A DNA stretch of 64,000 bases from Megalonaias nervosa (taxonomy: Eukaryota; Mollusca; Bivalvia; Unionida; Unionidae): the NCBI GenBank assembly GCA_016617855.1, contig JAECUM010001807.1, forward strand, positions 31,781 to 95,780, read 5' to 3'. This document shows, piece after piece, positions 1 through 12,964 of the stretch. The notes beneath the pieces were generated by a model. The model saw nothing but the letters and a program-made list of their open reading frames with translations. It was not told the DNA's origin and did not search any database. Every line of letters starts with the position of its first letter. Position 1 is the first letter of the stretch. The position numbers were made by a program, and so were the translations under genes.

Positions 1-256
1 AATTGATTAAAACTAATACCATGAATAAAGCACCTATCCCCTTATCAGTACTGCCCTAACAGAACTACAGATGCCCACCATGTTAAATATTTAAACCCTT
101 ATATAAATGGCCCAGAGCATATTTCACAAAAACAGTTAATACACATTTCGGAAATTTAATGTTATTATCTGAAAAGAATTATTATTTTAGAAAATCCTTT
201 AATTTCAAAGAAAACAAAGTATTGTGCTTAGCAAAAATAATGAGTACTGTATATAT

Positions 257-455
257 ATGTACTTGCTTACAGGAAAGTCCGACTTCAAACACAGACCCTG
301 ATCTGCTGTTGCATAATGTGTCAGTAGACTAGGGTCTATGCTGTTCATTAGACGAATTCTTTTATTCCTAAAAAAACTGCATAGACCCAGAACTGCCAGT
401 ACATTATGCAATGGCAGATCTGAATCTGCAGTTTGACTTGACTTACAAGCAAGTA
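257..455. mobile_element. Double-hairpin MITE-like element, copy 1
   Basis: It has terminal inverted repeats of the type acttgcttac...gtcc(g)actt / tttgacttgacttacaagc. The inside holds two successive palindromes around GCATAATG-like centres, each built from 'gaccctgatctgc' type arms. It is one of eight copies in the window. Confidence 0.75.
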
Positions 456-1050
456 AATAAATTAAAGCTACAACAATCTATAATCAGTACATTTTGCTTT
501 TGTTTCATTTAATGCTTATGAGTCTGCTTTCAATGATTCAACCTTAACTAAGACAGTGATGTCAGAAATCATTACTATTTGTAAATAAAAATATTTTTAA
601 AAAGCCAAGGATTTAAACTTGCATTCACTCAATGACAAATGAAGTTTAATAGCAAAGCTGTTTCAGTGTATGGATTTATAAATTTTGAATACTTTTTGCT
701 TTGCATAAAATGTACCTTTACTATTATGCTATTATCATATTAGGATGGATAATGATGGCAAGCAGCTAATTTGACATCTAACTTTATTTATTTCAGGCAA
801 ATATTTCCTTAACAAGGTAATTGACTAGTTTAAAACCAAGAGAAACTTGTTACAATTAAAATGCAATTTAAATATTCCATCACAGCTGATGTCTCAATCT
901 GAAAGTAAGATACAATGATATCATTTGCCATTAGTCTCATTCAATAAGTAAACCTAGGGAAAAATTTGCAACCGGTGTAGTTCTGAGCTCCAAGTAGTAA
1001 ATTTTATGTGCAGATAAAATAACTGAAATCAAAGGCCTTGTTTCTTTTGT

Positions 1051-1051
<1 letters not shown>

Positions 1052-1085
<34 letters not shown>
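1052..1085. repeat. (TTA)n microsatellite
   Basis: About 11 TTA units. Confidence 0.95.
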
Positions 1086-3304
1086 GCAAAGATAGGCTAT
1101 TTCAAGTACTTTCTTAAACTTTTCACTCTAACAAATAATAACAAAAAGGCTACAAGTTGTTGCACTGATTCTTAAGCTTTCAGGAAATATTTTAATATTG
1201 CTACCGTATTAAATGTAACAAGAACAATAACACAGGAACTAATACTTACAGTTAATATTGATCATCCTGGTGAGTTCAAAGTATCTACCTTTTTCTACTT
1301 ATTCTGACCACTGGGAATTTGTCCCGATTTGAGACATGAAATTTCATTCATCATCACAAATTAGTGCACCTGATTATTAATACAGAATACATGAACTGCC
1401 TCTCAATCAACCCTGATAGTAACTGCTGTACTATACACATTATGGTAATTCTACAATGACTGGTGGCAAGACCAATCATGCAGACAAGGTATGAACTTGT
1501 TATATTGTGATAAGGCAAACTCACAAAGCAGAATTAGGCACTGTTCAATTTCAAGGTGTGTTAATCTATAAAGAAAAAATAATAGATTCTAACTGACATT
1601 TAGCATATCTCTTCATTGGCATATCTCTTCATTGGCAATGTCCTTGATCCCATGATCTTGTTTGGCATTCTTTGAGGGAGGGGACTGTATTAAAAACTAC
1701 TGCCTAGCAAGGTCTTATTGTACACAGTCCTAAGTCATATATTTCAAAGAAACCAAATGATAAAATAAAAGCTGATCAAGAACTCTCCCATTAGCAGATG
1801 CCTATGGACAGTCATTGGATCCCACTTTGAAGACCAGATTTGTACAGAATGCCATGTATTCTGATGCCTACTGCACATTGTCCAAAAATGTAACAATGTC
1901 CTATGAAAAAAGATATATAGGTCATTCTTGCCACAATTTTTTCCGACAGTGAGTCAAACTCTGCAAGATGAATATACCTGTTAAGTTTCATGAATACTCA
2001 TCAACCAGTTCAGAAAATGGTTCTAAATGCGTGAACTTGGGCAATTATGGAAAAAAGTCAGAATGACAATAACAACAACAAAAACCATTGGAAAAATATT
2101 AAGTAACTTTACCTGTTGTCAGTTTTGTAGGCAAATTAAAACAAAAAGCTTAACTCTGACAACATATGCTCTACTTCAATTTTATATTTTATGAAAAGTA
2201 GGTTACAATGCCCTAACATAAAAAATGTTGACAGAATATTTCATCTCCAAACTAATTCATGATTGGACAACTTGGACCATATAAGTAAGCATGACTCAAT
2301 ATTACAACTATGAACCTGTTTCTTTATCTGTTAAGCAACACAAGTAACAGTGAACCAGTTGTGAGAAAGATTATACATGTAATGTGCGCTGAAAAAGCAT
2401 GATTGATACCAACTAAAACCAGATATCCTGAAATGAAACACTGCTGTAACCTTGATATAACTACCTCAAAATTTGTCAAATAGAAATTACAAAATAATCA
2501 TGTTGTACAGTTGCTTTGCACAAGTATAAAGTAAAACTGAGTTTCAACTAGAAATGTTTTTCTAAGAACACAAATGCCCTTAAAACACATTTTTATGACA
2601 ATACAGCATGAGAAACTTATCAGACACAAGTCACACTTATACAAAGTGGCTTTATGCTTCATAAGTCATGACCTCAAGCACATGCTGGTTATTTTTCATG
2701 CTTTAGAATCATGTATTTCAAGATATGCCATTGTGGCCAGCAGGTAACTCAAATTCCTGTGTAAAGACCATTCATCTTCTGTCAGTAACAGTGACCTTGA
2801 CCTTTGATACAAAAATCATCTAGCCATCTACAAAGAATGATCCAGGTCTGTGTTGTAGAACTAATGTTATTGCAGAGAAACAATTTTTCTTCTTTCTGTC
2901 ACTGACCTGGACCTTTGACCTTTTGACCCCAAAATAAGTAAGCTTCTTCTGTATTCAAATTATAAGCGAGGTAAGTGATGCACTATTGTTATGGTGTGCA
3001 AACCAAGTTCATTCTTCCAGTCGCAGAGACCTTGCCTTTTTAACCCCCCCAAATCCATAGAGTTCTTCCTTACCAAAGCCATCCACAGTCTGGTAACTGC
3101 AGATGGTAGTATGTACGTATATATTTGTATTCAACAACACCTCACAACATTAATGGCTATGGCTATAAGGTGTTAATTAAAAATAAACTTCTAAAACTGA
3201 AAATAAAGAACTGCAAAAAGACAATCCCTTCCAAATTAATGTAAACATTAAATACAACAAGATAAATATAAAGACATCAAAATTCTTGCAGAGAACTCAA
3301 GATA

Positions 3305-3560
3305 TTGTTGTTGTTTTGGATTTTTTTAAACGCTATTTCACAGCGCAAGATAGGCTACACAATGCAGCCCAGTATAACTGGTGGAGGAAGAACCCAGACA
3401 AAAACTCAGTAAGAACCACTGATCCTTGGGAAGCTATTGGCAAGTTTTCTCACATACCCACATTGGCCGAGCACGAGACTTGAACCCACGTGGACAGTGG
3501 TGAGATGGCAGTGATCGGCAAAGGTGAGCACTTAGATGTCTCAGCCACCCAGGGTCCCCA
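3305..3560 (-). mobile_element. tRNA-derived SINE (AAC-tail family), full, minus
   Basis: Reading on the minus strand: a tRNA-like head with A box and B box (gtgggttcaagtctc), body, 'cagtataactgg' complement, 'tagcctatcttgcgctg', and an (AAC)n tail. Confidence 0.8.
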
Positions 3561-3639
3561 ACTTATTGTAAATAAACCATTCTTCTTCTTTCAGTCATAG
3601 TGACCTCGACATTAGACCATTTGAACTTGAAATTAATGT

Positions 3640-3745
3640 ATATTTGGTGGAGGAAGAAACTGGGAAAACAAGGAATGAACCAGTGACCCATGGGAAGCTA
3701 CAGGCTAGGGCTCCTAAGATGACAGATGCTCTAACCCATTTTGTG
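3640..3745 (-). mobile_element. SINE fragment, same family
   Basis: A piece of the body only: 'ggtggaggaagaaactggg' and 'cccatgggaagctac' match the SINE middle. Confidence 0.5.
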
Positions 3746-5276
3746 GACTTCAATTTGTTGAAATACACCTCTGAAATAACATTTTTCATCAAAGCAGGGT
3801 GACATGGGGTAAAATTAATGAATCAAACTTGTAGCTAGACCTTTTGAATTAAATGTCTGGTAGTGATAACAAGATATGATAGGTACTTAAAAAGGTCTTA
3901 AAATAAGTATGCTGCACAACTACACACTTTTACAATCGGATTATCTATATATTAACTGTCATTTTGCATTAAGTTTTTCGGTATGCTGTTCCTACTTTGG
4001 AAAACTGCACTACCAACTCTATAGTGGCTTTCAAACTTGTTTGCCCCTCAGTAAATCTTTGTTAACAGGATTCTGCCAAAAATTACTGGAGCTAAATCAG
4101 AGTTGTATGGAAAATGCAGCAAAACTGGATGCTGTACTCCATCAGGAAGCTTTTATGACAGCGCATTTATGTGCTGGTGCATTGTCACCTTGGGTACTTC
4201 TGCATAAAAAGGAAATTCATTAATGTTGCACAACGTCTGGCAACATTTTAAAGACATTAAAATTTCTAGTGACACTAGCAGCAGAGTCAGGCACATGTAT
4301 CAGGTCAACGGGATCTTTTGCATAAAAAAATACTGTGCACAAAAGCTCTCTTGACAGCTTCACTACACTGGGCAATCTGTAGACTCTGCTCATTTCTCCA
4401 GACCAAACTTAATTATTTTTTCTTGAGTCAGGTTTCAAAAAGTAATTCCTGTGACAAGATCATTCTAATGCCTCTGGTCATTCTTTTCATATTTGGTGAG
4501 TAACTATTTGGTGATTTTGACCCAAGTCTGATTGTGACCAGCCATCAACAAATGCAGGACCAACCATTCACAAACCTTTCTGAGCTTCATATGATTCTTC
4601 AATATATTAAAAACAACTGATGAATTAATGCCCCTGATAACAGAAATATCTACCAGTGTGCATCTTTATCAACTACCACTTCCTGTGCAGCAATCACTGG
4701 TAAGTCTTCCAGAATGTGAGTCATCTCCCATGGATTTCGCAGTCATCTTTAAACCAATGAAACCACCTCAAAATTGTAGAACATGACAGATGGTAACATC
4801 CATAAACTTTATCCAAATCTGCCTTGACATCAATCAGTGAGTAACCTAGATTTTACAGTATACTCTTTGCCCAGTAACAGAACTGTTCTCCTGTGGCATT
4901 TTCAGGTCACCTTCATTTGCCTACATTACATCTCACGCACATATCTGAAGGAGTCTGGCATGCTGTATGAGCAGCTGCTACTAATTTTATGAAGTATTTA
5001 TTTTATTTATCAATCAGCAGATTCAAAGAAAAAAAAACAGTTCTAACAAACTATTCAGAACTTTTCAAATATACCTAGCACATGATTTGCTAAAACCTAT
5101 GGAAATATTAAGTGACCTGAGCAGTTAAGAAGAAAAAAAATACAAAATGATAGAGAATAATAAATCAAACCTAATCTCAATTGAGGCAGGAATAATAAGA
5201 ATTATGAACAAATTTGTCTTTGTATGTTTGCAGATATAAAAATATTACTTTCTTGCATCATTTGCTCTTGGAGACT

Positions 5277-5400
5277 TCTTCCGTACTGTACAAAGTCTGC
5301 CCATTCCTTCCATACCGTATAAAGTCAGCCCATTCTTTCCATCCTGTTTAAAGTCTGCCCATTCCTTCTATACTGAATAAATTATGCCCACTCCTTCCAT
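5277..5400. repeat. Minisatellite, about 31 bp x 4
   Basis: The unit contains 'gtataaagtctgcccattcc'. Confidence 0.85.
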
Positions 5401-7844
5401 AAACATGGTTTTTGTCTAAATGTTGGACAATACATCAACAGTAAAACTTCATTGTTTGGATTTGATACAAAATAAGAACATGGTATTCTCTCCACATCTG
5501 TTCATGTTTCTGCTTCACAGCATATAAATGTAATAATTTTATGTCTGTAAGGGAGATAAAGCTGCACCCACAAAATAATGGTCAATAATCACACTTTGCT
5601 GCAGCACTTCTCTGGAAGGCTAGTGATATACACATTTTCTCAAATAATTTTAATCAACTATTATTTTACTACACACATGTTGGGAAAAATTTTTTTTTTT
5701 GCAGATTCTGAATCACTGAATTTTTAATGCACCTTGGAAGTCCAAAATCTGCAAAGGGGAGATAATTCAGATAAACTCATTGATATTTTTAATAACTATA
5801 ATTATCATAATGGCCATTTAAAACAAGATAATATTCACTTTCAACCATAAAAACAAACTTTGTCCAAAAGCACACGTATTTATATAGGTTTCACATACTT
5901 TCTCAGATTGTCCATTGAATTATCATAATCTGATTAATATAATCTTGAAATGACTGACAAGCTAATTTTTTTTGGTATATTTTTCTGAGCTACTTGCATG
6001 CAATATTCAGTTTCAGGAAAATTGTAATTGTAGAATTTAATGGTGTAATTTGCCCTTTAACACAAGACTTGCCCATGGTGTGATGGAAAATGGTAGCACA
6101 ATACAGACTTCTGTATTCATGGTTTTGCATAATAAAGTTAAGATGTAACAGTTTCTGCCTCGATTTCCATTCAAACAAACATGGAAAATAGGTCAAAGTG
6201 ATCTGAGATTGTGGTCATACTAGTGACAGTTGCAACAGGTGCATCGCAAAGGCCTCTCCTGTAACTCTTTTCAATAATGACATAGAATGCTAGAAATCCC
6301 ACTAATTAAAAGTCTCGTCAGCATGAAAGAGCGTAAAACTCTGGCTGAAATGCAATATTCCTTAATAAAGTTTTGATGCAGAAAGCAAGTTAGGATAATA
6401 GGAAGTCCAGGATCAAAATTCTTTTAAATGACAATGTGGAACACTACAAAGTAAAATCAATAAAATCTTATCAAAATAAATCTGGATGCCCAACTTGGTT
6501 TAATCTAACAAAACTTTGTGAAAGTTACTGTGCTTACACCAAAGTCAGGATGAAACTAATTATTTTACAGCAAGAGAACTAGTTTGTGTGGGTGGGGGGA
6601 AGAGGAAGAGTCCCCTATATTTTGAGATGCACCTATCAGCTTGTAAATGGATTTATTTTTTTTTATTCCATTATTCATTTCATAAAATTCAATCTATTTA
6701 TTATAGCTGACAAAAAATATTTACTTTTATTTTGATATTCTGCATTTAATTTCTTACTGACAAAATATCATATGAATTCTTGGTGCAAGGCTATCTTATT
6801 AGGTGCAGACCAAAAAGTCCCCTTGTTTAACAACATGAGTAAAAGAAAAAGGCCACAAAGCACCTGTTTTCCAAGGCTGAAAAAATGTCTCTAGCTCTAA
6901 TGAATGTATGGTTTGTATGCCACTCTTAACACAGAAATTGTTTTTATTTCTTAATATATTAACATTATGTTCTACAAGAACTAAGTTCGTCTTCTGCTTT
7001 CTGACTATAAGGGGCCTTAACATCTGTAAATGATGTCATGGAATTCTAGAATTCAAACTCACTCAAGGGCTCATCAATCTGAAGCCACAGGCTAATTCAG
7101 GTTGAAATCCAACATACTTTGGTGAAATTATCTTGCAGTAACCAAATTCATGAAGATGAGAAATTACAGGGCCATTACTTTTCTCAATGAGACAAAACCC
7201 ATGGAAGTTTATTAAACAATATTCATACCAAATTGGATCATGCTGAATGGTTGTTGAACTCTGCCAGTTACTAGCAACATTCCATGTGAAGATATGAAGT
7301 TAGCCATCATGGGCCCAACTCTAAATGGAGTCGACAAGATAAAACTCGTACAACGTACAGCTAGGTCTTGAGACAATGTGCAATAATATTGCATCTGAAC
7401 ATGTTGAATGGTTACCCAGCTATATGCTGGTTATAAGGATTTGCAGCAGCAGATATTATTGTTAATGCAAAAAAGAACAAAAACTCAACCAAAACAGGAT
7501 CTGAAATGATGAAGCCATTAAAAGCACATTTGCATGTAATAGGCAATTCGCCCACAAAATGGCATGCAATTATGAGTAATAGTTGTTGAGCTATGATGGT
7601 TACAAGACGTGTGATTACAGTGACAAATGGACAGATGGAAATGTGATTACTGTCGAGTTCCCAATATTAGATACACAACCATGGACAGCAGAATGCAGGA
7701 CCTACCAGACATACATTATCATAAAGGTGATATGAACTGGGGCCTGTTGTGAGCAAAATGGGGAATTCTGCACGATTATATTTCTAATAGGACCCATTAT
7801 CAGTCCTTAAGGATCTCAAGAAGAATTTCCTGTCCAACAATGCA

Positions 7845-7846
<2 letters not shown>

Positions 7847-7909
<63 letters not shown>
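7847..7909. repeat. (TA)n microsatellite
   Basis: About 31 uninterrupted TA units. Confidence 0.95.
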
Positions 7910-7912
<3 letters not shown>

Positions 7913-8039
7913 CACAGAAATTTTGCAAGATCTTCTTCATTTACAGTTTAATTAGATATCACAATACTGATTTGATAATTAAAGGAAATCAAACTGAAAA
8001 GAGGAGGAAGTAGAAGGGTAAAAATGCATATTATTGCAT

Positions 8040-8250
8040 GTACTTGCATATTAGTTGAATCCAATCGCAAATTGCATAGACCTAGATTTGCTTGTAAATA
8101 ATTTGCGGGTAAATCTTGGTCAATGCAGTTTGCTAGGAGTAATCAGTAGAACAAACAACACAGACCCCGATCCGCCAGTGCAATATGTGATGGCAGATCA
8201 TGGTTTATGTCTGTTTGCAGCTAAGCCGGATATTTAAGAGTGTATATGGT
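8040..8250. mobile_element. Double-hairpin MITE-like element, copy 2 (diverged)
   Basis: It shares the spacer 'gctaggagtaatcagtagaac' region and the arm 'acagaccccgatccgccag', with degraded ends. Confidence 0.65.
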
Positions 8251-8365
8251 AATATTAAAAGCTAACATTTAATGAGGACAGAGCAGGAGAGGCAAGAATA
8301 AGTGTGTAAATAAATTGAAACATTTATGATTACATGATAAAATCTAATTGAAACAACAACTTTAC

Positions 8366-8515
8366 CTTGGCATCGAGCATTTTCTTCATTTCTTCCTCCA
8401 TCTCCTTCTTTAGCTCACTCCTCACCTTGGCCTTCAGGACCTCATCCTCCTTCAATGCCTCTTCTCGAGCCAGTTCAACCTCTCGCACTTTTGTCTCCTC
8501 TAGCTCCGTACGAAT
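8366..8515 (-). CDS. CEP152: CEP152 exon, last exon visible (residues 994-1043)
   Basis: Acceptor gtattctag|ATTCGT, donor GCCAAG|gtaaag. It is phase 0 on both sides and 50 codons long. It encodes IRTELEETKVREVELAREEA and a very charged Lys/Glu helix ending EEEMKKMLDAK. The donor shows that at least one more exon follows. No such exon is recognisable between here and the left edge, so the next intron is over 8.3 kb or the next exon is very short. Confidence 0.9.
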
Positions 8516-9199
8516 CTAGAATACAAAAGGGCTAACTTTAGCATTGTAAAACTCAACATTTTGTAGCAACATTAAAGCTCTCATTATCCCAACTTAAAAA
8601 AAATTAAAAATTTTTCAATATACAACAATCAAAATAAATTCACCAGTAAAATGTTATTGTTACCAATAAACAAATAAAGTTTAATCATCACTCTCACTAT
8701 CATCATCCTTCCATCCATTCACTCTTCATCTGTCTTAAGCTATACTGTTCAATGACAAACAAAAGAAGTAATAACTAACAGTGTGGCAAAAGTGAACAAT
8801 CAAAGTATTGAGAAATACTGATGACACTGGCAGATGCAAGTGCCACTAATTTACATAATATCCAACTGAAGAACGTATCTCCAGAGATACTGCTATTCAT
8901 GGTCCATTATACTATTGTAAACATACTGGAATAAAAATCTCATTACTATTTTTCTCAATTTTCTTTTTTTAAATGAACAAAGAATTCATTAAAACATTTT
9001 TATTATTATTACAGGAATTATAATTAGTATGTTCATTTTATACGTGTTTTATACAATTGTTTCAAGTTTTACCATCAGAGGAAACAATACTATGGGGAGA
9101 TATCTCCTGACAGGTCTGATAATGCACTAACTGCCTCCCTTGATTAATAAAACTGACCTGAAAAGCCACTAAATCTAAACTTTATGACTAATTTAAGTA

Positions 9200-10776
9200 C
9201 ACCACTCCCTCGATAACTCGCACCTTGATAACTCATGAACCCGCTTTTAACGCAGGGTCAGGTGTGGATCCCATTTTTAAAACCAGAAATTACCCCAAAA
9301 ATAGATCCCTATTTTATGAACTTTATGGAAATCGCGATCAAAATTAGCTACAAAAACTTTGATATATCACTCGTTTTATTGTCGAAAACGGTAGATAGGA
9401 CCTGGAAATTTTAATCAACATTATGAAATACCAAATTTAAAAATAAGGCATACAATTTTTTTTATATTTTCTTTCCAAGTGACAATCCTAGCACACCGCA
9501 ATTAACGATATGTATGGAAATTTTGATCAATGAAAATGTCACTTATGCGGAGTGGAGGCAGTACTTTAATAAATAAATACAAATTAAATAATTTTTTTAT
9601 CAATTGAAATTTGTGTTCTAGTTCTATCTTCTAGTTCCTTTTAAGTGTAATCTTCATAAATGCAATGTGTCCTCTTGTAATTAAACATAAAATGTGTCAA
9701 TCTACCGTAACAGCTATGTCCGCGAGCATTTCTCTGAGAACCTATTTAGGTGCCGACAATGTTTTGATAACTGACTTGCAGAAGTATTTGTTGCATTGTT
9801 GCACTGAATTAAAAGCTGGTCTCCTTTGTATTATAACATTAATTATGTCTTTTGAATCAAATAATGGAGGTGAAATAAAAGAAAAGTTTAAAGGTACGAA
9901 AATCCTACAAACTTAAAATCTAGCTGCCCCAGTCGTATGTCGGGTGAACTCACTTCAGTTGATCAATTGAACACTGTTTTAAATGTTATTGTGTATGTAA
10001 CATACACTACCTTAAATTAACTGACTCATTGGTAACTGTGATCAAAGATAGCACAGCAACCAAGCGAAAAGAATACTATACTTCGTAAAATAAAGAGCTT
10101 GGTTTCACAGATACTGACCATTGTGGGCAAGCGAGTTTCAGAGAATTCTTGAACTGGCACTTTGAGATATCCTCAAGAATGATAAAAAGTTTCATTATTA
10201 CTTCCAATGAAATCGCAATATCAATACTGTACTAATTGAACAGCACAAAAATTGAGATTCGATGTAGACGATTGTCTCACGAAAATTTCGCTTGCTTTTT
10301 GAACAAAAGGAATCTTGTTTGGTGGTGTATCAACAGTTAGTCCAGTTCCCTGCTCTTTTCACTCCCAATCTGGCAGGATACAATGCCATACCACTCCGGG
10401 AACCAGACTCATCAAGAAACAAAAAGCAGTGACGTAATACACACATGTTTTCATGTAAACGTAATGGTTGTTGAAACCAGTTGGAACGATCTTTCACATG
10501 TTGGACATTTTGAAAATAAATGTTATTTAAACAGAATAATGAACAACTTCATTAGAAAAAGTGCGTTATTAAAAGTTATTATCAACGTGAATGTAAAATG
10601 AGGATTCAGTCATTAAACAGCGAAGTTCCCTAACCCCAACCCCCCCCCCGCTGTTTTCTCGATGTCCAAGCGATTTTTTTTTAATTTTTGGAGGTCCCTC
10701 GATAACTCACGCCCTCGCTTATAGCGCAGTCTATGTTTGTGGACCCTGTTGTGCACGAGTTATTGAGGGAGTGGTG
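9200..10776. mobile_element. 1.58 kb TIR DNA element, pogo/Tigger-like ends, non-autonomous
   Basis: The left end caccactccctcgataactc and right end gagttattgagggagtggtg are near-perfect inverted repeats, flanked on both sides by TA (9198-9199 and 10777-10778). Subterminal copies of the same motif occur at about 10692-10710 ('tccctcgataactc'). TA target duplication and 'cgataactcg'-like ends are typical of pogo/Tigger elements (Tc1/mariner superfamily). Two internal open frames of 83 and 72 codons (9665-9916, 10383-10601) show no transposase motif. Confidence 0.85.
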
Positions 10777-11310
10777 TAACACAATAAAGTCTGCAACTTT
10801 TGATAGTTATACAAACTATATATTTTAAAAGAGAATGGACATCATGCATAAGGCTTTAGAAATAAATTCCTTCAAGCTAAAACAACAGAAAGAAGGGAAA
10901 TAATTAAAGAGAAGGAATCAATGAACTTGTACAATATCTAAATTATACAACTATTCTATTTTTTATTTTTGGCATTAAAAAAAAAAAAACAGTAAAAACT
11001 TTTGAATATTAGCATGATTTCAAAATATATCTGTCTCTTGAACTCTCAAGATTTTATAATTTTCACAACCAAGAATGTCATGAAACTCATCTTCAATAAC
11101 CTTCAACCAACATCATGATCATTACCATAGCTGCAAAGCAGGAGCAGTAGTACACACAATATTAGTTGTAACATTAATATCGCTGTGAATTCATTTATTT
11201 TGAGGGGAATGTCAATTTTTGTGACTTGGAGGAAAATGACATTTTGTCTAACTTGAATTCATGGATTAATGAAACAGCTTATACTGTTTCCATAGTAGAA
11301 TTACTGTCCA

Positions 11311-11514
11311 TACCTGCTTATTAAGTTGAGTCCAACTGCAAACAACAAAGACCATAATCTGCATTATTAGAATCAACCTGTAGACCAAAATATACACTGT
11401 CTATGCTACTGATTACTCCAAACAAACTGCACAGACCCAGATACCAGTGCATAATGCACTGGCATCTCTGGGTTTGTGCAGTTTGCAGTTGGACTCGACT
11501 TATATGCTAGTATG
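11311..11514. mobile_element. Double-hairpin MITE-like element, copy 3
   Basis: Outer ends: gttgagtccaactgcaaac on the left and gtttgcagttggactcgac (offset by one base) on the right. The right inner hairpin is centred on 'ccagtgcataatgcactgg', a near-perfect palindrome. Confidence 0.8.
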
Positions 11515-12029
11515 TACAGTACTGTTAGCTGGGTCTTTAAATTCATGGTTAGTAGCCACCATAAAATTCATATTTGTACCCCACAGAAAACAGTGAGTAT
11601 ACTGAACGCTTGTACATAGTGGGACGGTGTTTATACCAAATCTGCTGAAATATTGTTTCTTATATTTAATGGATAACAATAACTGTTAAAAAACAACAAA
11701 TGATACCCCCAGTGTTTTCAATAGAAGATCCTTTTATCTCTAATACAGTTTTGGATTAGCATAGACTATTTTATTTTTAAAAAGAATCTGAGAAATTTTA
11801 TTTTCCCTTATCTGTAAACTAAGGCACATCTTGAACAAGTTTTTCATGAGTGAGAACAGTATCACATAAAGATATCAGTAACATGCACATATTGTGCAAC
11901 ATGGATGCAAAATGGTTCACATCAATAAACTCTGAAACAAGAGCCACTCAATGGGACTGATGTTCAAAAAGAATTTTTAGGATTTATTGGCAAGACCATT
12001 TCTTCCTTCTAACAGCTGATTGTTTAAAC

Positions 12030-12460
12030 CACCTCTGATATTCTTAAGCAATAACAAGATGTTTAATTAGCTGATGTGGTGGATATTTTGTATGTCAGAT
12101 TGGCAACACTTTCATTCAGAACCACCAAGACATCGTAAGAAGTCTGCTTGTGTAAAACCCATGCTGACATGACCTTCCATTTTGGGATGATAACAAGATG
12201 TTCAAGAAGGCTACCACAGTGGCCATATTACATATCAGATTAGTCCCATTTCAATTTAAGACCAACCAGACATCACAAGAAGTCTTTTGATGAAAGCTCA
12301 GTATCAATATATGATCAGTCATCTAGGAAAAGTTGCAATAACAAGATTTTTAAGATGGTCACTTTGGTAGCCATTTTGGAAGTCATTTGATCGACACAAC
12401 TTTCATTTATAACTAACTAGATGTCACAAGAAGTCTCTCAGTGAAAACTCCTTTCCAAAT
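12030..12460. repeat. Diverged tandem repeat, about 150-165 bp x 3
   Basis: Each unit reads roughly 'aataacaagattttcaag', then 'tggccatattggatgtcaga', then 'agaccaactagacatcacaa', then 'gaagtcttctggtgaaaac'. Related units occur at 45590-46200. Confidence 0.75.
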
Positions 12461-12840
12461 CATCAAATATAATTATACAATTGAAAGCTCTGTAATATGT
12501 GATAAATGGACTCTTATATTTCTTATCCATTCGGCAAGCAATAAATAAAAACTCACTGATAAATACTATGTACAGCATGCTGCAAGGAGCCAGTTACATG
12601 ACTCATAAAACACTTGTCTTAATTTTTAATAACAATGATCCCCTTTGTAAAAGGCTACCACACCCACCCCACTTCTGCATTGATACGGTGGGATTTTTGG
12701 CATGGTAGACTCTTGTAATGGGAACAAAATGGTAAAACAGTTCTATTTTGGCACACACTAAGGTGACCTATCTCATGAGTGGCCTCATAACAAGGGGTCT
12801 ACTTTATAACTTTCCCATGTACAGTTAGTGTCGAACCTAC

Positions 12841-12964
12841 CTGGTTAAGTTTATGACCCATCTCCTCCTCTAGCTGTCTTTTGATGTTGTCTTTTTCCTC
12901 ACACACCTTGACATACTCCTCCTTCACCTTCATCAACTCCTCCTCAGTTGCCTCCAATTCTTGT
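12841..12964 (-). CDS. CEP152: CEP152 exon, coil with Y-KVCEEKDN block (residues 952-993)
   Basis: Acceptor atttcag|ACAAGAA, donor AACCAG|gtaggt. It enters in phase 2 and leaves in phase 0. It encodes RQELEATEEELMKVKEEYVK and then VCEEKDNIKRQLEEEMGHKL. The V-E-Y-(E/K)VC-EKDN signature is shared with vertebrate CEP152. Confidence 0.93.

Larger units (their letters stand above)
1..8365. other. Partial last intron (or 3' flank) of CEP152 in window; no exon seen
   Basis: It is AT-rich, with no coding signal on either strand that I can recognise. It contains a double-hairpin element (257-455), a TTA microsatellite, two SINE pieces (3305-3560 and a fragment near 3640-3745), a small 31 bp tandem repeat, a long TA tract, and another double-hairpin copy at 8040-8250. 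Around 2760-3060 and 3580-3640 are short diverged copies of a repeat containing 'agtgaccttgacctttga'. Confidence 0.6.
8516..12840. other. CEP152 intron (4.3 kb)
   Basis: It is mostly filled by a 1.58 kb TIR element (9200-10776), a double-hairpin copy (11311-11514) and a diverged tandem repeat of about 150-165 bp units (12030-12460). No exon is recognised. Confidence 0.7.

Noticed and set aside
3909..4223. 104-codon plus-strand frame
   Set aside because: No domain, no splice context, and composition like the surrounding intron.
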